Of a DNA stretch of 64,000 nucleotides, positions 37,901 to 50,765 are shown piece by piece. The notes beneath the pieces are model-generated. The model was not told the DNA's origin. It did not search any database and was given only the letters and a program-made list of their open reading frames with translations. This DNA comes from Lepidonotus clava. Its lineage: Eukaryota > Annelida > Polychaeta > Phyllodocida > Polynoidae. Every line of letters starts with the position of its first letter. Within the stretch, counting starts at the first letter, position 1. Position numbers and translations under genes: made by a program. The DNA lies in assembly GCA_936440205.1 (NCBI GenBank), contig OW387133.1, positions 50,556,374-50,620,373 on the forward strand, written 5' to 3'.

Positions 37901-40900
37901 TGCTGTTGTGGTCTATATGGGTCTATATTATACAGGCTGTCCCAATTAACCAAAAGCACAAAATACAAGAACCTGGCAGTTTAGGGTTTGTAAATCAGTG
38001 GACTATAGGGCCTATGTAGGCCTATAGGCCTAGACCCTAATTGTCCATAGGCTTCTCCCTTTTTATCCCCCCCCCCTAGAACTACCTAATTGATAGGCCT
38101 AAATGTAGTTATGAGAATAGGGTAAAAAAGGGGTATATCGCGCATTATATCTAAATGACACATACTTCTCTCTTACATTTATAAGTTTTTGCTATAGGTA
38201 TACCCGGTTTGGTTTTGGGTTGTAGTCCACTATAATGCGTATCTATTGATATCATTTATTTGTTTTTAGCATTAACCCTTTTTAATTGGAGATGAATAAT
38301 GCTCTAACCTTATTGTAGGCCTTGTATCGCGCATATCAGCCTAATATCGCGCATCTTTCAAGCATTTTATTGCACATTATTCATAAAATCAAAATAAAAT
38401 AATAATTAAAATGACAATCTGAAAGAAAAATGAGGTTTACATGAAGAATAGGTCCTAATTCGATTATAGTTGGCTTTGTTACTCTATGCACTTAGGTAAA
38501 TGTGATGTACGGACATTGATGATATGATATCTCATAAAATTCTGCAACATTTAATTTTAATTTCGTATCAATTTTGATAAATTTACATCTTATAACTTCC
38601 AAATTGGGTCTTTAATCTATTTCTTTCTTCAGTGATGACCTCTCATTATATTTTTTCACATGGAACTATATGAGGTGCACCTGTTTGGGATATTTTTAGA
38701 GTTTCTCATTTTAATTTTTCATAGGTAGAGAGGAAAAATATGATAAACTATTTTTGGGGACTCACATTATGCTTATCAGGCTTATATCGCGGATACTGTA
38801 TGTTTTATATCGCGCATCTTATATGAAATGGTCATAAAATAAAAATAAAAATGATATTTTTATGAAAATTGTTTTAAATGCTCACTTTGGGTCTATATAC
38901 GTTCAAGCTTTTCACTGAAACCCCATATGATCTAATTGATATGAATAGCACGCACAGGGGATAGGATATCTCATAAAAATTTCCAAAATAATTATTGAAT
39001 ATCTATAGAAATAGCATAAATAGGCTTGTATCGCGCACACTTTGTATGTGAATTTACAATTTTGGCTAATACTAAGTATTTATTAAGGTTATAAAGTGAT
39101 ATTACAATTAAGTTAAAACGTCAGGATGTGTTTTAAAATATATCGTAGATTTTTTGTAATTCTATATATTTTCACTATATCTAAGGACAATTAACAGAAA
39201 ATGTGCGATATACCACTGTGCGCGATACAACCCTGTTTTACCCATAGGCCTTTTGCATTTCCCTAACATAATGAATTCGTCTGGAGAAGAGAAAGCTAGC
39301 TCTAGACGTGAATTAGGCCTAGTTAACGTGTAATCACAGCTAGCCCCTGAGTAGAGGCCTATTCCATTCCTTTACAAACTCGACAAGAGCAGTTTAAATA
39401 CAAAACACTTTTCAACAGAACTAGCGCGCTACACATTCTCTTTGTCAAGTGTGGAGCTACAAAAAAAGGTGATGGCGCATGCTGCGACCCTTGCACGCGG
39501 TCGACGTGTCCCCTCTACGGTATCCCCGGAGATTATGGCGCACCTGTGGCCAGGACCCTGGAGAAGGGGGCCTCCCATAGTAGGACACTGACTCATCCAG
39601 GCAACAGGCATCCATCCCCTCCCTCCACACTTTATATAGGGCGTCTATATCATGGCATCGCTTTAGATACCTTTCATGTGGTCTTTATTTTCATGTTGCC
39701 CTGCTTCTTGGATGTTTTTATATAACAGTTACAAAAACAAAGAATCGCCCTCTCGTGCCGGATGAAAAGTAGACGCATCTGTCTGCCATCTAAGAGGAGA
39801 ACTGTTGTATTATTTCTAAGCTGAAATCTACCTTTTTTCAAAATAATAAACACCCAATTATCCATTGTAATACACCTCAAAGTATCTTATATTTGATCCT
39901 GATTTACTCCTTACAACTAAAGCAATCTCTCTATATTTCTTAGGAAAGATTGATTGTTTTGTCCGGGTTATATCGTTTGTCTCTACTGGGATTCCCTAAG
40001 CTTTGTCTATGTCTCTATCTGTGACTCTGTCCCTATCTGTCCGTCTTCTGTTCATTTCCAGGCGGTACATTTTTATACCCTTGGCCGTTTCGTACATGTT
40101 TTGACAGCTGCCACCAGGTGGCCTTACGCCGACCTCGGCTTGCAAGGTGGTGACTAGTGAATCAGAAAAAAACAAGTTCTTCACGTATTTTTTCCTGGAA
40201 TACGCACCTTAACTTACCTTGTCGACTCGATGTTTCATTTGCTCCTCTTATTTTTCCTCGAAGGTTAAACCTGTAAACAGCAAAAAACAAGTCAGATAAA
40301 TTTGTAACCATTCTTTTTTCTGTTCTGTTCTGCGGAGTTACTTTCTGGTATTCACAAGGACCGCCTGTTTTACAAAATAGTTTTCATAGTTTAACGAAGA
40401 TACTGCATGTCTTTTTTTAAAGAAAGTTGTTTCGTGTGTTATAGTATCATGAAACCGGGCAAGGATAAAAGGTGGTGTGTGTAAGAAGCGTTTTCGAGAG
40501 TCCACTCTAGATCTGCCAATCTAGACTCTTGAAACAGCGAAGGGTGTCAGAAGTATTATGCACTTACTACAACACACGGGTGTTTTCTATTGCTCTGATT
40601 AAATTTCTTAAAAACTGTACGACCTCGCCGCTGTATCTCTACCGGTTACAATTCTGCATTCTGCTAACGACCTTAAAAGATAATACTATTAAAATTCATT
40701 ATTCCTGTGTGTCATATTAGTATTAGAAATAGTGTTTTTTTCTATTTGCAGGTGACAAAGGTGCCGATTCAGTCGTGTAGCGTGCACACGGACTGTGCTA
40801 CCTGTGTGATGGCCGACGACCCGCTGGGGTGCGGCTGGTGCAAGGACCGCTGCTCCAGGGTGGACGACTGCCGCGACACCTGGCACAACAAGAGCTGCCC

Positions 40901-43900
40901 ACCCGTCATCCACTCCGTAAGTTTGGTTTCCTTGAAAAAAAATGTGGACAGATCACTGGTCTAGTCTTAGAAATTCGCTGAATTTCTCTTAAACATGAAA
41001 GTAGACGAAAAGAAGTGAAATTTGATTATATCAATAATAATCATAGAGGTAGTTAAGGGTATGTCTCGTTAATGGAAAAAAATGCCAGATTTGATTTGGG
41101 CGGAAGATTACATATATAAGAAAGAAACGTATATTTTGCAAAATGGGTAAGACGGTTGGCTTATGGCCCTATATATATGCATCCCCCTTCGTAAAACCTC
41201 CACCGACGGATCCCCTCCACGGGTCACAAACGTTCTCCCCACCCAGGGGCTTTGTTCCCATTTTGCCCCAGGGGGTGTCTTTTCCTCCTGTTCTCCAGCA
41301 GGCTCCCCGCCCCATGTTTATTTGAGTTCATCCTGGAGGATCTGCCGAGCTGGATTCCTTCTTGTCCATCACAAAGAACTCCCCCACACTCTGTCGCCCG
41401 TAAACACGTGGCCGAATGTTTGTTGGCCTGAGAACAAGTGGCCGCCCCCGGAGAGCGTGTCGCCGCCCTTGGAGGGCATATCGCCGCCCCGAGAGGGCAT
41501 ATCGCCGCCCTTGGAGGGCGTATCGGCGGCACGGGCCGGGGGCGCCGGGCCTCTCTGACGGCCTCCAGAAGGGCGACACCCGGCGACCAGACCAAGCCGC
41601 CCCGCTAAACAAAGGGGGCACACAATGCTTTGTTTTTATCACCAGTTGGCCAGAAGACGTCTCTGGAGTATAAACAGTTGTACCTCTGGTGTTCACTAGG
41701 TGGTGTATTGTCCCTCGGCCACGTGAGGGCCCACTACTACTTTTCGGGCTAAAAACAACGTAGGCCTACTCTGGAAACAAGAAAAACAAAAGCAATCACC
41801 CGCTCCTACTACTGTTGGCGCACCCACCAGGCCTAGGAAAAAAACCCGGCGGGTGCCATATGTAATGACCTATAGGCTATGGAAGTGGTCCAGATAGGGA
41901 TGATACTCATGCACTAGGGACGTTTAATGCTCAACACATTGCTCTTATGGCCTCATCTATGGATATATATCAGGGCTGGATCCGGAAATTACAGAAAGGA
42001 AAGGGGGAGGGAAGCGAGCGCCCATATTAAAAAAAGTCCCGGCGCCCACTCCAGGGGTGCCAGTTTTATATTAATAAAAACATTTGACTCAAAAGATATC
42101 GCATAGAAAGTCAACCTTTATGTTAATAAAAAGGCTTTACTAATAAGCTACCCTAGGCCTATAGTTTGTAACCTACAAGCATTGGGTCTATTGTTAATAA
42201 TTGTAAATGCATGATATAATTAGAATGTCGGGGTTTGACCCCCGTGTTTACCCCAGCATACAAAGGTCAGGATTCCTTTGTGAAATTCACATTATATGAC
42301 TCCAAATGATTTTTAGTTCATTGACATATTTTCATACCTGTAAATACTAGGTAACTGAGTGCAAACTAAAAGTTAATTTCTCTTTGCAGTTCAACCCGCA
42401 GTCAGGTCCGGTAGATGGCGGCACCTTGGTGGAGATCGTTGGCGATAACTTCGGCACCAAAAACATGCCGAGCCGGTTCCCAAGCGTGCGGGTGGCCCTC
42501 ACCAAGTGTAACGTCACCGCCTTTAACTGGACGCAGTAAGTGTGGGGTCTACAATCATAACATTAGCTTATTATAATAAAGTGGGTTGTACTGAATGCGG
42601 ACTTTTCATATTGATAAATATGAATATTTTTTGAAGACATAGAAACATTGCTCTATTTGCCCCTTTTTGCCATCTGATTGAAATAGGCCTGTTGAATTTA
42701 TTTTAGTAAAAAAGAAATGGACTAGTAGAATAATCAATTTTTGTTGAAAAAACATAAGAATAAACAATCACCCTTGCTTACCTAAAAGTCTATAATCAAT
42801 AATACCAGTAAAATAAACTATAATCAATAATACCAGTAAAAATAACATGTTTCCTCCTGCTCTTCCTCCAGCATCTCGTGCATCACGGAGGCGCGCTCTC
42901 ACGGGCGGGCGCCCTTCACCAGTGACATCGAGGTGTCCGTGTCCGACCGGGAGTCGATCCCGGCCGTGTATGGCAGCGCCCGCTCCCCGGACCTGGTGTT
43001 CACCTTCTACGACCCCCACCTCACCTCCTTCTCCCCCAAGTTTGGGCCCCAGTCAGGAGGCACCGTGCTCACCATCAGAGGAGACCGTCTGGACATAGGC
43101 TCCTCCAGGAGCGTCAGTGTGGACCACCTGCCCTGTGATATCAAAAGGTAAGAGGGGTTGGTATTGTGGGGTTCACATTTGGATTTGAATGCAATGGTTT
43201 TTCAACACAATTTGGTGAAACCAATGACAATATCAAATTCGTCATTATGGTAATCCCTTTACAATGAAGAGACCTTTAATCAGGTTTGAACAGTGACATG
43301 TACGGTATCAAGGTTGATTTTGTAATTGGCGGTTTACATGTAGGCCTAATCAAATTCGTCAATTAGGCCTATCGGTCACTTACCTGCTTACTGACATTGT
43401 GGAAACAATGAAAATACTTAAATCAAACTGTTTTGGTTAAGACAACAATAGGTCACCACTACTTTGATCATATCGGATCTTTTTATGTTAAGAAACAATT
43501 TGTTAATGCCTTATATCCATATCATCAGGACATCTATTTTCAGCTAAAAGCATGCCAATATATCAACCACTCTGTGAATCATAGACACTTTGAATGATAC
43601 AATGCACCTTATGTTAAACGACATTTTGAAATTCTAATTGAAATAAAATTTATGTGATAATATTAGACTGAACGATATCTGAAACATGTACAAAATTAGC
43701 CACGAGAATTAATGAGATCCCGTAAATATTTGATTTTCTCCTTTATAATTGTAATAAACCAAAGGAAACCTTGATGATTATCACTCATAAAAATCTTAAC
43801 GAATATCCTTTATCTCTTTTTGGCCATCAGTGTCCAGAAGCAGAGTATAGAGTGCGAGACGTCCCCGTGGGAGGCAGAGTTCACTGACCGGTACGGGGTA

Positions 43901-46900
43901 CGTCGTCGTCGTCGGTCGCTCAAGACCAAGGGGGAGGTGAGGGTGAACATCGACAACGCCCGGCGCTCCTTTGTTAAGGAGCAGTTTGAGTACGCCAAGG
44001 ATCCCATCATCACCCAGGTCTACCCCCGACAGTCCATTCTCAGGTTTGTAAGATAGAATTTGTATATAAAATTTGATAAGAATGTGGCTTCCCAAGAGCA
44101 GTGTCGTTGGGATTCATTTCAAATATGTGTCATTGGAACGTGGATGGACATTGGATGCTATTGTATATGAAATACGTACAAACGTACAATTTGCGCAAAT
44201 TTGGAGTTAAGGAAGATTTATCTGTTTCCTCCTCAACCAAAAAGTGAAAAAAAAAGAGAAAAGGGATAAAGAAAAAAGAGAAAGAAAAAAGAAATTATGC
44301 ATTCAGTTCCACCATCTGGCTTCACACATGCATCAAACTTATCCCAGAGCTAACACTTATCTGCCTGTGGTATCATATAAGAATACCATATGAAAATAAC
44401 AATAACCCCATTTTTCCTCCAGTGGCGGTATGAAGGTGACGGTGAAGGGGGAGAACCTGAACACAGTGGTCCACCCCCGGATGATGGCCAGGGTGGTGGG
44501 CGGCACCGGCCGGTCCTACGAGGGGGTGAGTAGTCTAAGGAAAAAATAATCAATTCTGAAAAATGATATACAATTTCATAGTTATCAGTGATTATACAAC
44601 CTACATCTACAATAATGATCATATTGTCTGTACACAACACAAAGAGTTTGAGGGTTCTTTTTCTTTCAAGCTTTAATGAACTTCCAGATGCACAGTGGCC
44701 TATTTATTGTAATAATATGAGCAAGTTTCTAGATTAGGGGTAGATTTTCTATTAGATCCCAAGAAAAACTTTATACCAAATTATTGTATAAAACCAACAG
44801 CAATAACAACAGACATCAAGTCACAGCAGTGGTTTAATTAAACACACATAAATCTCATTCACTAGATGTGTGAGGTGCACCCTGATGGTGAACTGATGAC
44901 GTGCACCACCCCAAACCTGACGGGTACCGACATGCCCATCCAGCCGGACAAACCGCTGAGTATCGACGTCTACTTCTTAATGGACGGCGTGGAGAACCTG
45001 AGGGAGTTCCCAACCACACACCCCAACCTCAGCCGCTTCATGTACTACGTCGACCCCACCTTCACCGAATTCACCAGCGGCCTCAAGGTCTTCTACCTCG
45101 ACGAAATGGTCCTTGATATTTGGGTAGGTGATGCTGTTTGCTTGAGTTAGATTATAGGTATTGTATTAGTGTTCAGTCGTACAGTCCATTTACAAGAGTT
45201 ATCAATTTTTTTTATTTGGGTTCTCCACCATATAACAAATTCTCTGCAATTGGGTTCTCCATCATACAAACATTCTCTGCAATTGGGTTCTCCACCACAT
45301 TACCAGTTTTGTAAGATGGGATTCTTCACCATAGTACCAACCCTCGATGGTGGGATTCTTCACCAGTTGCTCTGCTCATTTGCTGCCATGAGATTCCTCA
45401 CCATTACCACCTGTCTGTGATAAGATCTACACTGTCCACTCTACCATATAGTTTGCAATAGACATCCCCATCTTTTTATACTAATCACTTATGTCATTGA
45501 TTCCATTTGACGCACTTATACGTGATAAATATATTATGAATGTGATGATATATTCATTCTTATGTAATCATACAACACCGTCTTTCATTCCAGGGGGAGA
45601 ACCTGGATTTGATAGACTACATCCAGGACTGGGTCAAGGTATCGGTGGGGGACAAGCAGTGTAATGTGTCTAAAGTGGGCACCACTGTGTTACTGTGTAA
45701 CCCTGAGAAACCCCCTGAGGGTCAGCCCGGAGACCTATCAGTCCTCTACCCCGTACTGGTAAGTTAAAAAGATACGCTGACAAGGAATCTAAAAACAGGA
45801 ATAGTAATGTCATGCCTTCCAAATAATTCGATGAACTTTAAAGGGAACTGCAAACTTCCATTGGTAACTGTAGAACATACACATGTATATCTACATGAAG
45901 GGCAGCAACATCTATTAGAAGGGGGCTTTCAAATTTAATTTCAAGGTATTTTCTTGACATTAATTAACTTGCATTTGCTATGGGAGAATTGTCATACCTA
46001 GTAATGGCAACGATTAATAATTGATTAGCCAATAAAAAATCCCATAGCTGTTTTTCTTTTTGCTCTCGGTAGCCAAATGATTATCAGCGTCAATATTTTG
46101 CGTACCTTTGAATTTCTCAGCTCATATCTCACCATTCCCCATCAAGGTAATAATGGTAACCATAACCATTACTCACCGCATATCCCACCATTCTCTACCA
46201 TTCAGGTCACCATAGGTAACCAGTCCAAAAACGTGGGTAACCTTCGGTTCGCCGAGCGTCAAAACCACAAGATCCTCACCATCCTGCTGCCCTTCTTGAC
46301 GATCCTATGCGTTGTTGGCGTCTTGGTCTGCGTCTGTTTCCTCAAGAGACGCTCCCTCAAGGGTCCCTGGTCCAAGCTTAAGGCCATGCCCGGAGAGCCT
46401 AATGTTCACTACGCCACTGGGGCACACCCGGAGAGTGCTGCCCAGCGGGAGCATAGGGCCAACCACACCAACGACGAGATCACCAGACCAGTCAATGAGA
46501 ATCGTAAGTGGTCTTCTTTTTTGTATGTTTTCTCCCTCCTGGAACAGAGTTTGTCTGATAATATGGTACATCTGAAGCATAATAATTAGGCCTATGTTTA
46601 TAATTCCTAATTATCATTGGAGTTCTGTCTCTGTAAGGTTTTTCTGCCATAAAGTGCTGCTGTCATTGATGCCTGTTGTTGCTTGAAGCCAATATAAATC
46701 AAAGTTCCCATCACAGACATCTATACAGCCTATTTACATTCATGTATATGATTTATATAACAGCATGAAGGTGAACATCCACTAGAAACTAATCTCACTC
46801 AACAGATATCCCACAACCCATTTATTCACTTGAAAATAGGCATAGAATTATGTATAGGCCTAATCACTTATGTTTTTCTTGCTGCAGCCTACTGGGTGAC

Positions 46901-49900
46901 TTTGAACCGCAACCGGCACGCGGCCAGTCCGGTCGTAGCTACCCCCGACACGGTCCTGGACGACGAAGCCCGCCGTCTCATCGACGACGCCAACCTCCTC
47001 ATCAGTCGGGACCACCTCCTGGTCCTAGATGTCATCGGACAAGGTCTGTTTAGGCTCAGAAATATCTAACATTTTTGCTATGACTTGACTTCAGAGGACA
47101 GACCAAAGGGGCACAAAGCAATTGTTATTACCCTGGTTTGCACACACTGAAGATTTGTGGAAATCATGACAAAGACAACTGCTGACTGTGCCTGCAGTCT
47201 GTACTTGATTTATTCTATATATCCATCACACAGACAATTTTGGAAGTTTTTACTGGCAACACAAAAATTGGCATGAGCAATCACAGATAGACGTTATTGT
47301 CATCTGGAGCAATAACAGATCTTTTTTCCACCGGTTTCTAAGGGGGCAGGACAATGGTGAAAGTATAAGGAGTGGATCCTAATATAGAATAAAAGCCTGC
47401 TTTCCACACACTGACTTTTTAATACTGGCGATTGTGTTTGTATCTGATTTTCTCCAAGACTTGGTTTGCTCCATAAGACCTATGTACTATTTGAAAGGGA
47501 ATTGTAGAACCTTCTAGTTATCTAAACCATATCCATATTAAATTTTAACCTTTATTCCCACGCCCGATTTTTAAAATCTGCTCGTGGAATTTGTCATTCT
47601 GACTTTTATGTATTTTAGGTAACAGTATGTACATACTCAATATGTATATATGAGCTGTGTTGTACAGTCGGCATTTATTCAGATATGTGGACCCTATCAT
47701 TCTCATACCTTTACTCTATCTCAATATAGGACCCTGTTTGATATAATGCATTGATCAAATTAATCAAAAGAGGGAGGTTTTTCATGTAATCAATACAATT
47801 AGACTTATTACGCTTGGCGTATTACATGATTGAGTGACTTAATCATATTTCTAATTATTTCTTTTACAGGACACTTTGGCTGTGTATATCGGGGTTTGCT
47901 GAAGTTTAAGGGATCTAAGGAAGAAGTTGAGGTGGCCGTGAAAACACTGAAGAGCCTCACAGGTAAGCCCTTGCTACAATTTCAATACAATTGCTATAAT
48001 TATTATCATATTAATCAAATTTTTGTACTTAACATGTTTATCTTTTTGTTAGAGCCTTTGTTATATGTAAGAGAAATATAAGACGGGAGGCATAATGTTA
48101 TTGGATTGGGGAAAATCATATCTAAAGACATTACTGATGTATGATTTTCTCAATCTCAAATCAGAATTAGACTTCGAAATGGGACTAGGATGGCATCCTG
48201 TAAACTTTTGTAAGTTTGCTTTCCTATAAAGGTTGGCAGGTTTCGGTGGAGGGTTCATAGATACTTTTAACAAATGGCTTCGGAGTAGAAAACACGTCCA
48301 TGGATTAAACTTCTTCTTACTTGTAGAGCTTTCTCTTCTAATCATACTCTTAATGGAATACTTAAATACTTTCACAGTTGAATATATAAAATGACGGCCA
48401 TCGCTACATGTATAGCACGCATTGTAAATATAAATCTGGGAATGGGTATTCAACTTAACATGGCCTTGCTTTTAGATTCTCTTCTCAGTCCTTTCCTCCT
48501 GGTGACTTTTCTCTATTTTCTCTCCCTCTGCACAACAACAGAACATTTCATGATAAGGGACTATAGAAAGTGTAAGTGGGTCTTTGGTGTCAGTCTGGTA
48601 CACATTTTGCACGATGAACTTACCTGTAGCCTTCTCAATCTGCGTTGGGTGTTGTGGTTCAAAGTTTACCCCCTTTGCTTAATGTATTATCATAACGTTA
48701 CTAAAGTACCATTCTCTTCATTTTTATGTTCAGTTGCATGTGATTATTTGCATTTTACTTCAGTGTATAGAGAGTCATTCGACTCAATTGCAGGTAAATT
48801 AATAAGACGATTATTGTAAAGGTGAATAAGATACATGTACATGTTAAACTCTGTTGTTACTTACATAACTGTGTACTTTCTTCAGTATATTTGTTGTGTA
48901 ATGCCTACATTTTATTGGATTTAGTATCCATTTATTTGAAAACTTCAAAAGATATCTAAATAAAAGATCAGTGCACTTCCCTTATGCATGTATCTTTATA
49001 GAAAGAAGAACAAAAACACAATGCAATTTTAATTTGAAGCCACATAACCACTTCATAGGTACATTTTATTTCATCCAAATGACCGTTATTCACCCATTTA
49101 ACAAAACCATATTACCTCGCACTTTGTTATTTGCCTTGAACAAACTTCACAATTAATAACCAAGCCACCATGGACAGTACTGTTTTCCCCCCTACCATTT
49201 CTACCTCCGTTGGTCCTTGTTGCATTGCTGTTGTTCTTGTTGTTCTGGTTCTTGTACTTCAAATAATTATAATACCGTTGATGGCTGCATTCACTGAAGT
49301 ATACTGTTTGGTGGACCCCAGTTCCTACTAACTCTAATAATCCGTGGTGTTTATAGTTGGCGCCACTCATTTCCACTCCACGGCAGACCCCAACGCGCAC
49401 GCGCAGTCCTACACCACGAGCATGGAGTGCCGCAAGTTCCTGGACGAGGCACTGCGCATGCGTGAGTTCGACCATCCGAACATCCTGCGTCTGATCGGCA
49501 TTGCGCTAGACAAAGAGGACATGCCGCTGGTCGTGCTGCCGTTCATGAAACACGGCGACCTGCTCTCCTACATACGCAATGAGCAAAACGTGAGTGATTG
49601 GGTTAGATCTATACAATTGTGACCATACAGTTGCTCAAGTCTCTACATCTACACACATGCGTGAAATTCTAATAGCAATTAGGGCCTACTCTGAATATAG
49701 AGGGAACCCTTCAGACTATGTCGACTGTTTAAACACGACGTATTCAATTATGTTATCCCCTTCGTGGAACTTCGCCATGTATTATACAATGGGGAATTCG
49801 GAATTCTTTTTGGGGTAATCTTTGTGGGTATATTTTGTAGGAAAGCATAGGCATATATAGGCCTAATGCTCGACGCCATTTAAATCCTACCTAATCAATC

Positions 49901-50717
49901 ATTCTACTCATCACAGAGTCCGACGGTGAAACAGTTGATGGACTTCGGTATCCAGATAGCGGAAGGCATGGCCTACTTGGCCACTCTCAAGTTCGTGCAC
50001 AGGGATCTCGCTGCAAGAAACTGCATGTAGGTTCTTTTCATTGCATACGGCACATATGGCAGATAGGAATAGTTATCTGGTTATGACTGTTCCAATCTTC
50101 TTTAGTAAAGTAATCAGAAGAAACAATTTTGATTTAGGACACCATATCAAACTTCTCTGCAGTTCGGTGACACTAGCTACTTATCATTCTGCACTGTGAC
50201 TGTAAAATACAATTCAAACATTCCTTGAAAAGTGGAAAGTGAAAATTGTACTTTTGTAACCGTGTTATTACACTGTGACATCAGATGTATGTATTTACAA
50301 TGGTATCACTCTATATCAATGGTAACCACATCTTGAAGACCAGGGCAGCCTGAAATTGATTCGCAAATAAAAAAGAACACAACAAAAACACACATTCAAA
50401 GTATAACAATCTGATAAACCTGTGTAATTCCTCCAGGCTGGACGACACGATGAACGTGAAGGTGGCCGACTTTGGCCTGTCTCGGGACATCTACGAACGG
50501 GACTACTACAGCAGTGACGACCCCAAGGCCAAGCTGCCCGTGAAGTGGATGGCCCCGGAGAGTCTGGAGAAGGGCACCTACGACACCAAGACCGACGTGG
50601 TGAGTGGAGAGATCCAGGAGGGCAAGGCGACCCAGGAGGGGTTCACATTTTGAGATAACATAGTAGATTTAATTTCGATTGAATTGTCAGTGTGCTTCCT
50701 TATTGAACAGGCGCGAT

Positions 50718-50765
<48 letters not shown>

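Larger units (their letters stand above)
13992..40751 (+). other. MET: 26.8-kb intron of the MET-like gene between Sema and PSI exons
   Basis: Donor gtaagt at 13992, acceptor tttgcag ending at 40751. It contains the LTR retrotransposon 14233-22215, candidate regulatory pairs, tRNA-like fragments, hairpin repeats, the TIR element 38120-39243 and the candidate internal exon at 26401. Otherwise 22220-26250, 30050-38100 and 39250-40740 show only non-coding DNA with poly-purine or poly-G tracts and AT-rich stretches (for example 30960-31250). Confidence 0.8.

Noticed and set aside
41163-41558. 131-codon open frame covering a proline-rich repeat (SPPLEGI type)
   Set aside because: The repeat follows from the 21-bp minisatellite. 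The PSI exon joins in phase to IPT1 at 42390 without it, and no splice sites frame it.
44044-44047. Alternative donor gtaaga at 44048 for the IPT2/IPT3 exon
   Set aside because: It would change the exit phase to 0 and break the conserved LSGG junction with the next exon.
46888-47043. Symmetric juxtamembrane exon seen as a counterpart of skippable MET exon 14
   Set aside because: It is in phase for skipping, but it carries the first kinase strand and part of the glycine loop, so skipping would damage the kinase rather than activate it.
48391-48819. 142-codon open frame in the intron after the glycine-loop exon
   Set aside because: No recognisable domain, hydrophobic but compositionally random. 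Phases do not help the kinase, which joins directly from 47962 to 49357.
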